From Deltaproteobacteria bacterium (GTDB taxonomy: Bacteria > Desulfobacterota > Deferrisomatia > Deferrisomatales > JACRMM01): a stretch of DNA of 64,000 bases. How positions within the stretch are numbered: position 1 is the first letter of the stretch; every line of letters starts with the position of its first letter. The notes beneath the pieces are model-generated. The model had not been told where the DNA came from. It worked only from the letters and a program-made list of their open reading frames with translations, and did not search any database. The DNA is taken from the NCBI GenBank assembly GCA_016214985.1, contig JACRMM010000034.1, positions 1 through 64,000 on the forward strand. Direction: 5' to 3'. Shown here piece by piece: positions 53,835-62,695 of the stretch. A program made the translations under genes and the position numbers.

Positions 53835-55558
53835 CGCCTCGCCTCACCGGTTCCGGGGTTCGCTTCCCCACCGCTCCGCTCGTACCCTTCGGCCGCAACC
53901 GCGCCGTCCTTTAACGGCAACTCAGGCTCTCGGATCTCCTCCGGCCAGAAACGCCGCTCCAGGGCGTCGAGGAGAGGGCCGAAGGTCGCCCGGTCTCGGG
54001 CCGAGAGCGGCAGGCCACCGAGCCGGCCGGCGATGGAACGCGCCTCCCCGGGCGGAAGGAGATCGATCTTATTGAAAAGGCGCAGCACCGGTTTCTCCCC
54101 GAGGTCCAGCTCCCGGAGCACCTTCTCCACTGCGGCAATCTGGTCTTCGCGCGCCGGGTTTGCCACATCCACGACGTGCAGGAGCAGATCGGCGTCGCGC
54201 AGCTCCTCCAGGGTTGCCCGGAAGGCCCCGAGGAGACCGGAGGGAAGATCCCGGAGGAACCCCACGGTGTCGGTGACGATCACCTCGCGCTCCCGGGGGA
54301 AGCGCAGGCGTCGGCTCGCCGTGTCAAGGGTGGCGAAGAGGAGGTCCTCCGTGAAGACGTCGGACTGCGTCAACGCATTTAGGAGCGTCGACTTGCCCGC
54401 GTTCGTGTACCCGACGATGCTCGCAATGGGGATGCCGGAGCGCACGCGCAGGCTGCGCCGCTGGATGCGGCGCTTGGCTGCGGCCTCTAGTCGGCGTTCC
54501 AGGTGGGAGATCCGATCGCGGACCCTGCGCCGGTCGGTCTCCAGCTTCGATTCACCGGGCCCTCGTCCGCCGATGCCGCCCATGAGCCGGCTCATGGCCG
54601 TGCCCTTGCCCACGAGCCGCGGCAGGATGTACTTGAGCTGGGCGAGCTCCACCTGCAGCTTGCCGTCCGGCGTGTGCGCCCGTCGGGCGAAGATGTCGAG
54701 GATGAGCTGCGTACGGTCGATGACCCGGACGTCCGTGATCTCAGAGATCGCCCTCACCTGGCCGGGCGTGAGCTCCTGGTCGAAGATGAGCAGGTCGGCG
54801 CCGCGTTGCAGCGCGGCGGCGATGACCTCCCGAATCTTCCCCTGCCCGAGGAGGTACCGGGGGTTGACGTGCCTCGGTCGCTGCACGACCTCGTCCAGGA
54901 CCTCGATGCTCGCGGTGCGGGCGAGCTCGCGCAGCTCGTTCATCCGGTCCTCGAGCTCGTGGCGCGGAGCCTGGGCCGAGACGCTGATCAGGATCGCCCG
55001 GTCCTGCCCGGCCCGTACGGCCCGCGCCCTCACCTGCTTGGCCGCCGTCTCCTCCTCGAGGGCTTCGACGAACGAGCCGAAGGCCAGCCGAAAGGCGTAG
55101 AAGTCCGCCGGCGGGAGGAGGCGGTAGGCCTCGCCCTCGGGGTTGGGCGGGAGCAGGTGGGCCAGCCGCAGCGTGCCCGGCCGGCCGTCTTCGGTCACGC
55201 CGAGCGCGACCATGGCGTCCAGCCGCAGTAGCATGAGATCGGCCAGGTCGTCCTCGGACAGCGGCTCCTGGCGCAGGTGGGTGTGGACGCACCGCACGCC
55301 GCGCAGCTTTCCGCGGCCGAGCCCGTGAGCCAAGAGGTCCGGGATCACGATCCCGTTCTCGTCCCCGCAGACCACGTGCGCCACCTCACCTCGGCGATCG
55401 ATGAGAACCCCGATCTGACGCCCGATGTCGCGGCTCAGGCGTGCCACGTAGACGGCGAGCTCCGCGGTGATGACGTCGTCGGCCGGGATTCGGCGCCGAT
55501 ACACCCGTTCGAGGGCGTGGACCTGGCTCTTCTTCAGGCCGAGCAGATGGCCATGCAC
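53831..55558 (-). CDS. hflX: Ribosome-associated GTPase HflX, long form
   Basis: The 575 residues contain the HflX-specific domain (PRYLLGQGKIREVIAAALQR, LIFDQELTPGQVRAIS, RTQLILDIFARRAHTPDGKL) and a GTPase domain with GYTNAGKST (383-391), DTVGFLRDLP and NKIDLL. HflX splits stalled ribosomes. The first 180 residues are an extra N-domain (CVHTHLRQEPLSEDDLADLM) present in the long forms of some anaerobes and absent from the 430-residue E. coli protein. Start is GTG at 55558; an AGAGG lies 17 bases upstream, rather far. Confidence 0.93.
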   Translation of the reverse strand: MHGHLLGLKKSQVHALERVYRRRIPADDVITAELAVYVARLSRDIGRQIGVLIDRRGEVAHVVCGDENGIVIPDLLAHGLGRGKLRGVRCVHTHLRQEPLSEDDLADLMLLRLDAMVALGVTEDGRPGTLRLAHLLPPNPEGEAYRLLPPADFYAFRLAFGSFVEALEEETAAKQVRARAVRAGQDRAILISVSAQAPRHELEDRMNELRELARTASIEVLDEVVQRPRHVNPRYLLGQGKIREVIAAALQRGADLLIFDQELTPGQVRAISEITDVRVIDRTQLILDIFARRAHTPDGKLQVELAQLKYILPRLVGKGTAMSRLMGGIGGRGPGESKLETDRRRVRDRISHLERRLEAAAKRRIQRRSLRVRSGIPIASIVGYTNAGKSTLLNALTQSDVFTEDLLFATLDTASRRLRFPREREVIVTDTVGFLRDLPSGLLGAFRATLEELRDADLLLHVVDVANPAREDQIAAVEKVLRELDLGEKPVLRLFNKIDLLPPGEARSIAGRLGGLPLSARDRATFGPLLDALERRFWPEEIREPELPLKDGAVAAEGYERSGGEANPGTGEARR

Positions 55559-55584
55559 GTCGGCGATGGGCGTTACCTCTGCGT

Positions 55585-55618
55585 TCAGCGGTCGGCTCTC
55601 AGCGGTCGGCTGAAAGCC
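55585..55618. repeat. Tandem copies of an intergenic AGCGGTC-type repeat
   Basis: TCAGCGGTCGGCT occurs twice, at 55585-55597 and 55599-55611, followed by GAAAGC. A related cluster lies at 58351-58423. Both occupy gene gaps, so this is a dispersed intergenic repeat family. Confidence 0.65.
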
Positions 55619-55633
55619 CCGTCTTTCGTCCGT

Positions 55634-56323
55634 CTACTGGCTCTGGCTGACCGCGGATCGCGGACGACCGACCACGCGCTCCACCAGATAGCTGACCCAA
55701 GCGTCGAGCCCGTCCCCGGTGCGTGCCGAGACGCGAAACACCGCGAGGCCCGGACGGAGGCTTCGGGCGTTGCGCACCAGGGCCTCGACGTCGAAATCCA
55801 GGTGGGGCAGCAGGTCGATCTTGGTCACCAGGAGCACCGAGGCCGCGTGGAACAGGGCCGGGTACTTGAGAGGCTTGTCCTCTCCCTCGGTCACACTCAC
55901 GAGGGCCACCTTCTCGTCCTCTCCTAAATCGTAGGAGGCGGGACAGACGAGGTTTCCGACGTTTTCGATCACGAGCAGGTCGAGGCGGCCGCCGGCACGC
56001 GCCACGAGCGCTCGGAAGCCCCGACGCACCATGGACGCATCCAGGTGGCACGCCCCGCCGGTGACGATCGCCTCGACCGGGACGCCCGTGGCCTCGATGC
56101 GCCGGGCGTCATTCTCGGTCTGCACGTCCCCCTCGACGACCCCCACCCGCAGGGTTTCGGCCAGCCGGCCCAGGGTCGCCTCCAGAAGCGACGTCTTCCC
56201 GGATCCCGGGCTCGAGATCAGGTTCACGGTGTAGGCGCCAGCGGCCCGGAAGAGGTCGCGGTTGTCCGCGGCCAGGGCGTCATTTCGCTCCAACACCTTG
56301 CGTTCCAGGCGAACCTCGCTCAC
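55634..56323 (-). CDS. hypB: Hydrogenase nickel incorporation GTPase HypB
   Basis: This 229-residue SIMIBI GTPase has NLISSPGSGKTSLLEATL (P-loop), EGDVQTENDARRI, TGGACHLDASMV (metal site Cys and His), VIENVGNLVCPA and TKIDLLPHL. It delivers nickel to the hydrogenase large subunit with HypA. There is no His-rich or CxxCGC N-terminal nickel store. It overlaps hypA by four bases. Confidence 0.96.
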   Translation of the reverse strand: MSEVRLERKVLERNDALAADNRDLFRAAGAYTVNLISSPGSGKTSLLEATLGRLAETLRVGVVEGDVQTENDARRIEATGVPVEAIVTGGACHLDASMVRRGFRALVARAGGRLDLLVIENVGNLVCPASYDLGEDEKVALVSVTEGEDKPLKYPALFHAASVLLVTKIDLLPHLDFDVEALVRNARSLRPGLAVFRVSARTGDGLDAWVSYLVERVVGRPRSAVSQSQ

Positions 56324-56685
56324 GGATCCTCCAACTCCAGCTCGACCAGGCTCAGCTCATCGCCGGCCACGAGTTCCGCACCGTCCGCCCCGCACGCGGG
56401 GCAGGCCTCCAGGTACCCGGAGGCGGCAAACCGAAGCCCGCAGCCCGGGCACGAGAACTCCGGGGCGACGAGGTCCAGATCGATCCGGCAGCCGCTCAGG
56501 AGGTCGTCGGGCTCGGCCGCCGTCGGAGAAACCAGGGTTTCCAACGAGAACCGCAGGCTCTCCGGGTCCACGCCGGACCACCCGCCCACGCGCACGCGCA
56601 GCGCCGTCACCCGAGCCCCTCCCTGCGACGCCGCTTCCTCCCGCGCGATGCGGGCCACCTCCAGGGCGATCCCCATCTCGTGCAT
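56320..56685 (-). CDS. hypA: Hydrogenase nickel chaperone HypA
   Basis: The 121 residues start MHEMGIALEVARIAREEAAS with the nickel-binding His2, and contain the zinc knuckle CPGCGLRFAASGYLEACPAC. First gene of hypA-hypB, with a good promoter upstream; hypC, hypD and hypE are about 20 kb away. Confidence 0.95.
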   Translation of the reverse strand: MHEMGIALEVARIAREEAASQGGARVTALRVRVGGWSGVDPESLRFSLETLVSPTAAEPDDLLSGCRIDLDLVAPEFSCPGCGLRFAASGYLEACPACGADGAELVAGDELSLVELELEDP

Positions 56686-56707
56686 CGGCTCTCCTCGCGA
56701 ATCGTTA

Positions 56708-56737
56708 CTTATAGGCTACCCCCGCGCGAGGTGTCAA
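56708..56737 (-). promoter_or_regulatory. Sigma-70 promoter of hypAB
   Basis: On the minus strand TTGACA (56732-56737) and TATAAG (56708-56713) are 18 bases apart, 22 bases before the hypA ATG. A near-consensus -35 in a hyp operon suggests constitutive expression. Confidence 0.7.
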
Positions 56738-57058
56738 CGCAGCCGAAAACCGCCGCGGCCGACGTTTCGCGTCCGTTTCATCATCATCGGCTGCCCATGC
56801 GGCAGCACATCCCATCGAGCGCGGTCGGCTTCCCCCAAGGGACGACAGACCATCGGCGCCATCCGAGAGGGCGGACCCGGGCAGCCCCCGCACAGGCGCC
56901 CCGGCTTTCCGAGTGCGGGCGCTTGTGGTATACGGCGGGGAGTCTGGAAGACCGGGACGGGGCCGGTCGGTCGAGTCCCACTCGAGCGGCGGCCTCGGCG
57001 CCGAGCGTCCCAGCCATCCGGCATCCCAGCGTACCCGAATCCTTCGAGGGAACGATCC
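56738..57058. other. Intergenic between hypA and PurH-like gene
   Basis: This divergent spacer holds the hypAB promoter at its left end. On the plus strand TATACG near 56,938 could be a -10 with a poor TTTCCG -35. No gene recognised. Confidence 0.35.
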
Positions 57059-58342
57059 ATGAGCGAGATCCGCCAAATGTACCGAACCGTGATGGACGAC
57101 CACTTTCCGCCGACCCTGACCATCCGCTTCGGGGACCAGACGCTCGAGTACCGCAAGCGGGCCTGGAAGCTCCCCGACGACGCCGGGGACTTGGTGGAAA
57201 AGGGCCTTCGCTATGGAGAGAACCCCGGGCAGGAGGCCGCGTTGTACGAGCTCGTGGGCGGCAACCTCACCCTGGGCGGCTGCACCTTCCTCGAGTCGGG
57301 CAACGGGCTCGTGGCAGCCCTGGCCGAGGAGCACATGCTCCAGGCCGGCAAGCACCCGGGCAAGACGAACCTCACCGACGTGGACAACGGCTTGAACATC
57401 CTGAAGTACCTGATGGACAGCCCCACGGCCGTGATCCTCAAGCACAACAACCCCTGCGGAGCGGCCCAGGCCGCCTCGCTCGACGACGCATACGCAAGGG
57501 CCAACCGGGCCGATCGCGTGGCCGCCTTCGGCGGCGCGCTCGTGGTGAACCGGGCCCTCGACCGGACCACGGCCGAGGCGGTGGCGGCCAACTACCTGGA
57601 GGTCGTTGCCGCACCCGACTATGAGGAGGGCGCGGTCGATCTCCTGAAGCGGCGCCGAGACCTGCGCATCCTCGCCGTGCCCCGCATGGACCGGCTCGCA
57701 GCCTACCGAGCCCGTCGGACCGTGGAGTTCAAGGCGCTCATGGACGGAGGACTGATCGTTCAGCAGTCTCCTCTGAACACCGTAAACCGCGCCGAAGACT
57801 TCCGACCCGCGGTCGCGGTGAAAGACGGCGTCGAGCACCGAGTGCTGCGCCCGCCGACACCCTCGGAGGTCGCCGACCTACTCTTCGGCTGGTGCGTCGA
57901 GCAGGGCGTCACCTCGAACTCGGTGCTCTACGTGAAGGATCGGTGCACGGTCGGCATCGGCACCGGCGAGCAGGACCGGGTGGGCGTGGCGGAGATCGCC
58001 GTCTTCAAAGCCTACACCAAGCACGCCGACGCCCTCTGCTTCGACCGCTGGGGCCTACCGATGAAGGACCTGGAGCTCCAGGTGGCCCGGGGGCAGGCCG
58101 ACCGGGCCCGGCTGGAGGAGCTCCGAGCGGAGACTGCGCGGCTCAAGGGAGGTTTGATCGGATCGTCGATGATCTCCGACGCCTTCTTCCCGTTCCGAGA
58201 CGGCGTCGACGTGGGCCTCCGCGAAGGCGTCTCCGCCGTGTGCCAAGCCGGGGGATCCAACCGGGACTGGGAGGTCATTGACGCCATCAACGAGGCGGGC
58301 GCCACGATGGTCTTCACCGGGCAACGGTGCTTCAAACACTGA
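57059..58342 (+). CDS. AICAR formyltransferase-like protein (PurH without IMP cyclohydrolase domain)
   Basis: The 427 residues match the AICARFT half of PurH: LRYGENPGQEAALY near the start, AVILKHNNPCGAAQA (catalytic Lys-His), AAFGGALVVNR, SNSVLYVKDRCTVGIGTGEQ and SDAFFPFRDGVD. The N-terminal methylglyoxal-synthase-like IMP cyclohydrolase domain is absent, and the ATG at 57059 with GAGGG upstream leaves no room for it. It should transfer a formyl group to AICAR in purine synthesis. IMP cyclisation would need another protein. Confidence 0.88.
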   Translation: MSEIRQMYRTVMDDHFPPTLTIRFGDQTLEYRKRAWKLPDDAGDLVEKGLRYGENPGQEAALYELVGGNLTLGGCTFLESGNGLVAALAEEHMLQAGKHPGKTNLTDVDNGLNILKYLMDSPTAVILKHNNPCGAAQAASLDDAYARANRADRVAAFGGALVVNRALDRTTAEAVAANYLEVVAAPDYEEGAVDLLKRRRDLRILAVPRMDRLAAYRARRTVEFKALMDGGLIVQQSPLNTVNRAEDFRPAVAVKDGVEHRVLRPPTPSEVADLLFGWCVEQGVTSNSVLYVKDRCTVGIGTGEQDRVGVAEIAVFKAYTKHADALCFDRWGLPMKDLELQVARGQADRARLEELRAETARLKGGLIGSSMISDAFFPFRDGVDVGLREGVSAVCQAGGSNRDWEVIDAINEAGATMVFTGQRCFKH

Positions 58343-58350
58343 CGACGACC

Positions 58351-58423
58351 AGCGGTCAGTGTTCAGCTATCGGCCGCAACCGATCCGTCGACGTGCGCTC
58401 AGCTGACCGCTGACCGCTGAAAG
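58351..58423. repeat. Intergenic AGCGGTC/GACCGCT repeat cluster
   Basis: AGCGGTCAG (58351-58359) and its inverse CTGACCGCT (58403-58411) flank a central segment, with a further TGACCGCTGAAAGC next to it. It belongs to the same repeat type as 55585-55618 and could fold into a hairpin upstream of glgB. Confidence 0.6.
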
Positions 58424-58435
58424 CGAAGCGTTGCC

Positions 58436-60619
58436 ATGCCACTCTCCCAGCGAGACCTGAACGCTATTCTGAAGGTTGAGCACCACGATCCCTTCTCGGT
58501 GCTCGGGATGCACGATCTGCCGGACGGCAGGGTCACGGTGCGCGCGCACCTCTCCTGGGCGGCGGCCGCCTCGGTGCTGGACCTTCGGGACCCGATGCGC
58601 GTAGTCCCTCTGAAGCGGCGACGGGGTGCGCTCTTCGAGGCCGTGGTGGCGGGCAAGCAGTTTCCTTACCGGCTGCGAGCCGAAACCGAGGGCGGCGACG
58701 CCACGGAGTTCGAAGACCCCTACCGTTTCCTCCCCGTGCTCTCCGAGACCGACCTGTACCTCTGGAACGAGGGGACCGCTCGGCGGGCGTACCTCTTTCT
58801 GGGCGCCCACCCCCGAGTCCACGAGGGCGTGGAGGGGACGTCCTTCGCCGTGTGGGCCCCCAATGCGACCCGGGTGAGCGTGGTCGGCGACTGGAACGGG
58901 TGGGACGGCCGCAGCCACCCGATGCGCGTGCGGGGCGCGAGCGGCGTGTGGGAGATCTTCCTTCCGGCGGTGGGCCGCGGTGCCCGCTACAAGTACGAGA
59001 TCAAGACCCCGGAGGGCGCCCTCCTTCTCAAGGCGGACCCGTTCGGCTTTCGCCAGGAGCAGGCGCCGAGCACGGCTTCGGTCGTCTGGGGACTCCCGGA
59101 GAGAGGCTGGGAGGACGAGGGCTGGCTCAAAGCACGGAGCCGCGGCGACGTGCTGCGACAGCCCTTCTCGACCTACGAGGTCCACCTCGGCAGCTGGAGG
59201 CGGTCCCCCGACCCGGATCATCGCAGCCTCACCTACGGGGAGCACGCGGGGCAGCTGCCGGCCTATGCCCGCGACATGGGCTTCACGCACCTGGAGCTCA
59301 TGCCCGTGATGGAGCACCCCTTTGAGGGCTCCTGGGGCTACCAGGTCACCGGCTTCTTCGCGCCGACGAGTCGATGGGGCACACCCGAGGAGTTCCAGGA
59401 GCTCGTGGACGCTTGCCACGGCGCCGGCGTGGGCGTTCTTCTCGACTGGGTGCCCTCTCACTTCCCCACCGACGCCCACGGCCTCTCACGTTTCGACGGC
59501 ACCGCGCTCTACGAGCACGAGGACCCGAGGCTCGGGTTCCAGAAGGACTGGGGGACGCTCGTCTTCAACTTCGGCCGAAGCGAGGTGCGGAGCTTCCTCG
59601 TGTCCAACGCCCTCTTCTGGCTGGACCGGTACCATGCCGACGGCCTGCGGGTCGATGCCGTGGCGAGCATGCTCTACCTGGACTACAGCCGCGGGGCCGG
59701 CGAGTGGGTGCCCAACCGTCACGGAGGGCGGGAGAATCTCGAGGCCATCGAGTTTCTCAAGTACCTGAACACGGTCGTCCACGAAGAATTCCCCGGTGCG
59801 ACGACGATTGCGGAGGAGTCGACCGCGTGGCCGGCCGTGAGTCGGCCGGTGCACCTCGGGGGACTGGGCTTCGGGCTGAAGTGGAACATGGGGTGGATGC
59901 ATGACACGCTGCGCTACTTCTCCAAGGACCCCGTCCACCGAAAGCACCACCACGATGATATCACTTTCCCCCTGCTCTACGCGTTCCACGAGAACTTCGT
60001 CCTCGTCCTCTCCCACGACGAGGTCGTCCACCTGAAGGGCTCGCTGCTGGCCAAGATGCCCGGAGACTGCTGGCAGCAGTTCGCGAATCTTCGCCTTCTC
60101 TATGCATACATGTGGGCCGAGCCCGGCAAGAAGCTCCTCTTCATGGGGGGCGAGTTCGGACAGGGCCGCGAGTGGAACCACGACACGAGCCTCGACTGGC
60201 ACCTCCTCGACACCTCCTGGCACCGGGGCGTACACCGGTTCGTCCAAGACCTTCTCGGCGTGTACCGTGACTACCCGGCCCTGTGGAGGCGCGACGGGGA
60301 GCCTGGCGGGTTCGAGTGGGTGGACTTTCGAGACGTCGAGAGCGGGGTGGTGTGCTTCGTCCGCTGGGGAGCCGACGGGGATCGCCCCCTCCTGTGCGTC
60401 TTCAACACGACTCCGGTCGTGCGCGCGGGCTACCGGGTCGGAGCCCCGCAGGGTGGTGTCTGGCGCGAGCTTCTCAACTCCGACGACGGAAGCTACGAGG
60501 GCTCCAGCGCCGGCGGCGGGTCCGAATTCGTGGCGAGCGCGCTCCCCTGGCACGGGAAGGCGTTCAGCCTCTCGCTCACGCTGCCGCCGCTCGGCGCCTT
60601 GTACCTAGCACCAGCCTGA
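58436..60619 (+). CDS. glgB: 1,4-alpha-glucan branching enzyme
   Basis: This 727-residue GlgB has N1 and CBM48 domains (HHDPFSVLGMHDLPDGRVTV; FAVWAPNATRVSVVGDWNGW) followed by the GH13 barrel with HLELMPVMEHPFEGSWGYQV, DGLRVDAVASMLYLDYS (nucleophile Asp), TIAEESTAWP (Glu) and LSHDEVVHLKGSL (Asp). It makes alpha-1,6 branches in glycogen. The two-N-domain form is the normal long bacterial type. An intergenic repeat precedes it. Convergent with the EpsI gene 15 bases away. Confidence 0.96.
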   Translation: MPLSQRDLNAILKVEHHDPFSVLGMHDLPDGRVTVRAHLSWAAAASVLDLRDPMRVVPLKRRRGALFEAVVAGKQFPYRLRAETEGGDATEFEDPYRFLPVLSETDLYLWNEGTARRAYLFLGAHPRVHEGVEGTSFAVWAPNATRVSVVGDWNGWDGRSHPMRVRGASGVWEIFLPAVGRGARYKYEIKTPEGALLLKADPFGFRQEQAPSTASVVWGLPERGWEDEGWLKARSRGDVLRQPFSTYEVHLGSWRRSPDPDHRSLTYGEHAGQLPAYARDMGFTHLELMPVMEHPFEGSWGYQVTGFFAPTSRWGTPEEFQELVDACHGAGVGVLLDWVPSHFPTDAHGLSRFDGTALYEHEDPRLGFQKDWGTLVFNFGRSEVRSFLVSNALFWLDRYHADGLRVDAVASMLYLDYSRGAGEWVPNRHGGRENLEAIEFLKYLNTVVHEEFPGATTIAEESTAWPAVSRPVHLGGLGFGLKWNMGWMHDTLRYFSKDPVHRKHHHDDITFPLLYAFHENFVLVLSHDEVVHLKGSLLAKMPGDCWQQFANLRLLYAYMWAEPGKKLLFMGGEFGQGREWNHDTSLDWHLLDTSWHRGVHRFVQDLLGVYRDYPALWRRDGEPGGFEWVDFRDVESGVVCFVRWGADGDRPLLCVFNTTPVVRAGYRVGAPQGGVWRELLNSDDGSYEGSSAGGGSEFVASALPWHGKAFSLSLTLPPLGALYLAPA

Positions 60620-60634
60620 TCCGAGGACCGGAGA

Positions 60635-61300
60635 CTACTCGGGGAGGACTCTGGCCAGCTCGGGAAGCCAGAGGCGCGCAAAGGCCTCCACCTCCTCTTG
60701 CACTGCCTCGATCGGAGCGTTCGGGGACAAGGGGGTCATGAAGCGGATGAGTGAACCGTCGCTTCGCTTCCGCAGGATCGAGTCCAGGACCAGGTACGCT
60801 TTGGCGGCGTACTCGTCCGCGACGTTCCGGCCCGCCCCCTGATACCAGTACAGGACGAGCTGCCGCTCGCCCCCCTTCGCGATCACATAGCGGTTCGCGC
60901 TGGTCCGCCCCCCTCCGAACCCGGGCGTCTCGAACTCCACCACGCTCGACTCCGTCGGCCGCCAGCCCGACCCGGGGAGGCAGTGCTTGGGCGAGTGGAC
61001 CTGGTACCCTTCCCGCTGCTGCTCGTAGAACCCGACGTACACCGACAGGGGAAAGCCGTCGGGACCCCGGTACGCCCGCAGAAGGTAGTCGTCGACGCCG
61101 GCGAGTTGGATCACCTCATCGTCGAACCGCTCGGACAGGCCGGTCCATCCGCCGATCGACAGGGGGACCGACGAGAGCGGCGCGCGCAGCGAAACCGAGT
61201 GGACCGAGGAGAGAAAGCGGTCGTAGGTGGCCACGGCCACGAGAAGGACAATCAGGGTCCAGACGCGACGTCGCAAGAGCATCCTCGTCTCAGAGGTCAT
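60635..61300 (-). CDS. EpsI-family exosortase-associated protein
   Basis: The 221 residues have an N-terminal membrane helix (RVWTLIVLLVAVATYDRFL) and then the EpsI domain: PLSIGGWTGLSERFDDEVIQ, YVGFYEQQREGYQVHSPKHC and VLYWYQGAGRNVADEYAAKA. EpsI proteins accompany exosortase in PEP-CTERM/exopolysaccharide loci. The ATG overlaps the exosortase stop by four bases (ATGA), so it depends on translation of the upstream gene. Confidence 0.88.
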   Translation of the reverse strand: MTSETRMLLRRRVWTLIVLLVAVATYDRFLSSVHSVSLRAPLSSVPLSIGGWTGLSERFDDEVIQLAGVDDYLLRAYRGPDGFPLSVYVGFYEQQREGYQVHSPKHCLPGSGWRPTESSVVEFETPGFGGGRTSANRYVIAKGGERQLVLYWYQGAGRNVADEYAAKAYLVLDSILRKRSDGSLIRFMTPLSPNAPIEAVQEEVEAFARLWLPELARVLPE

Positions 61301-62148
61301 ACGCCGGATGGCCGGGCCACCCTCTTCAAGGCTCCCCCGACAACGACCAGGAGCGCAAACGCCACCACGAACACGAGCCACCCGGAGAAGGTATGGAAGA
61401 ACCCCTCCGCGGCCTTGGGGCTCACGTACTGGGCAAGAACCCCGGTTCCGGTCACCCGGAAGGCGTTCGCTGCGATGGCAATCGGGATCGTGGAACAGGC
61501 GATCACGAGGCGCTTCCAGAGGACCGTCTCGCTGATATACGCGAAGACGACGCCCAGGGCCACGAGGCTCATCAGGCTTCGGATGCCGCTGCACGCGTCC
61601 GCCACCTCCAGCGTCTGGCTCGCCAGGTGAATTACGTTGCCCTCGCGGAACACCGGAACGCCCAGCCACGAGAGGCTCTCCGTGGCGACACGCGCGGCGA
61701 ACAACTTCAACGGAAACGCGATCGAGTCGTAGATCAGGTACGGGAGGGGCACCATGAAGAAGAGAAAGAGGAGAGGAAACAAGGCGCGTCGAACGACCGA
61801 CGCCCCCCACACCCAGAGCACCCCGCCGATCAGCAGGAGCACGAGGCTTGCTCGCTGCAGGAAGAACTCGGCTCCCGCGTGCCCGGCGACCAGCACTCCG
61901 AGACTCACCACGCAGAGCACCAAACCCCACCACGACCCAGAGGCCGTCGCAAGAGCCTCGCGAAGGTCGCGGCGCTTCTGCTAGAGGAGATATGCGGAGA
62001 CGAGGGGGATCAGAAAACCGTGCGAGTAGTTCTCGTCCTGGGACCAGTCCCGGACCATGGCTGGAACGACATCCAGGTAGAGAAAGGCCACCGCAAGCAG
62101 GAGAACGCTGAAGTCGAGGGGTAAGCGGCTGCGTACTGCGTCCCCCAC
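61297..62148 (-). pseudogene. Exosortase (XrtA-like) with in-frame amber codon
   Basis: Read through one TAG (61981-61983), the frame encodes 283 residues of a multi-spanning exosortase. It has DENYSHGFLIPLVSAYLL before the stop, QKRRDLREAL after it, catalytic Cys in VADACSGIRSL, Arg in AANAFRVTGTG and His in GFFHTFSGW. Exosortases usually have Trp (TGG) at the stop position, in a LIWRRR-type segment, so a single G-to-A change explains it. The start is GTG at 62148 with AAGGAGG six bases upstream. Possible explanations are a nonsense mutation, a base error or read-through. Coupled to EpsI. Confidence 0.8.
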
Positions 62149-62695
62149 AGGGAACCTCCTTCGGTGTGGGGTAGGTTGGATGCGAGGCCGCCTGGTCCAC
62201 CGACGAACGGTGTTCGAACACCCGTCGGCCCTCACGGCCCCGCACTCCTTCTCCCCTCCATGGGACACTCCACGGGGCAGACCGGGTCCGAGCCGGCACT
62301 CACTCGCCGCCCCCTTCCACACGGGCCCAGCATGTCTTTGTTTACATTAGCACACGTGTTTGTCGTACTACAATCCCGTGAATCTTCCAGCCAGCGGTTT
62401 CACCAGCGGGCTCGATGAACTCCTCGGGGCGAGCCCACGGGTGTGGAGATCGTTACCCACACTCCGACCCCGGAGGCGGGGTAGGAAATCAATTACCCAC
62501 AACATTGGATCGGCCACCCGGTGCCGGAAGCTGCGACATGGCATAATTGTCTTTGATATCGAATGGATAGGATTCACATTCGATCCCAGCGACGAGTTGG
62601 CGCGCTTTTTGCTCCTGCAACATCCCACACCTCCGGCGGGTGTCTCTCCTCCGATCCAGCCCCGCCCCCGTGCCTGCCTCAAGGAGTGAGGACCC
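62149..62695. other. Intergenic between exosortase and HAF-repeat gene
   Basis: This 547-base divergent region has a clearly lower G+C core (62,330-62,600). A weak minus-strand promoter TTGTAG, 18-base spacer, TAATGT near 62,355-62,385 could drive the exosortase. I find no sigma-54 site, although such sites often control exosortase targets. No gene recognised. Confidence 0.4.

Noticed and set aside
55585..58423. CRISPR array at the repeat-bearing gaps
   Set aside because: Repeats are short, not regularly spaced and without unique spacers; no cas genes.
62149..62695. Sigma-54 promoter or c-di-GMP riboswitch before the HAF-repeat gene
   Set aside because: TGGCAT occurs near 62,540 but no GC element follows at the right spacing, and no conserved riboswitch core is present.
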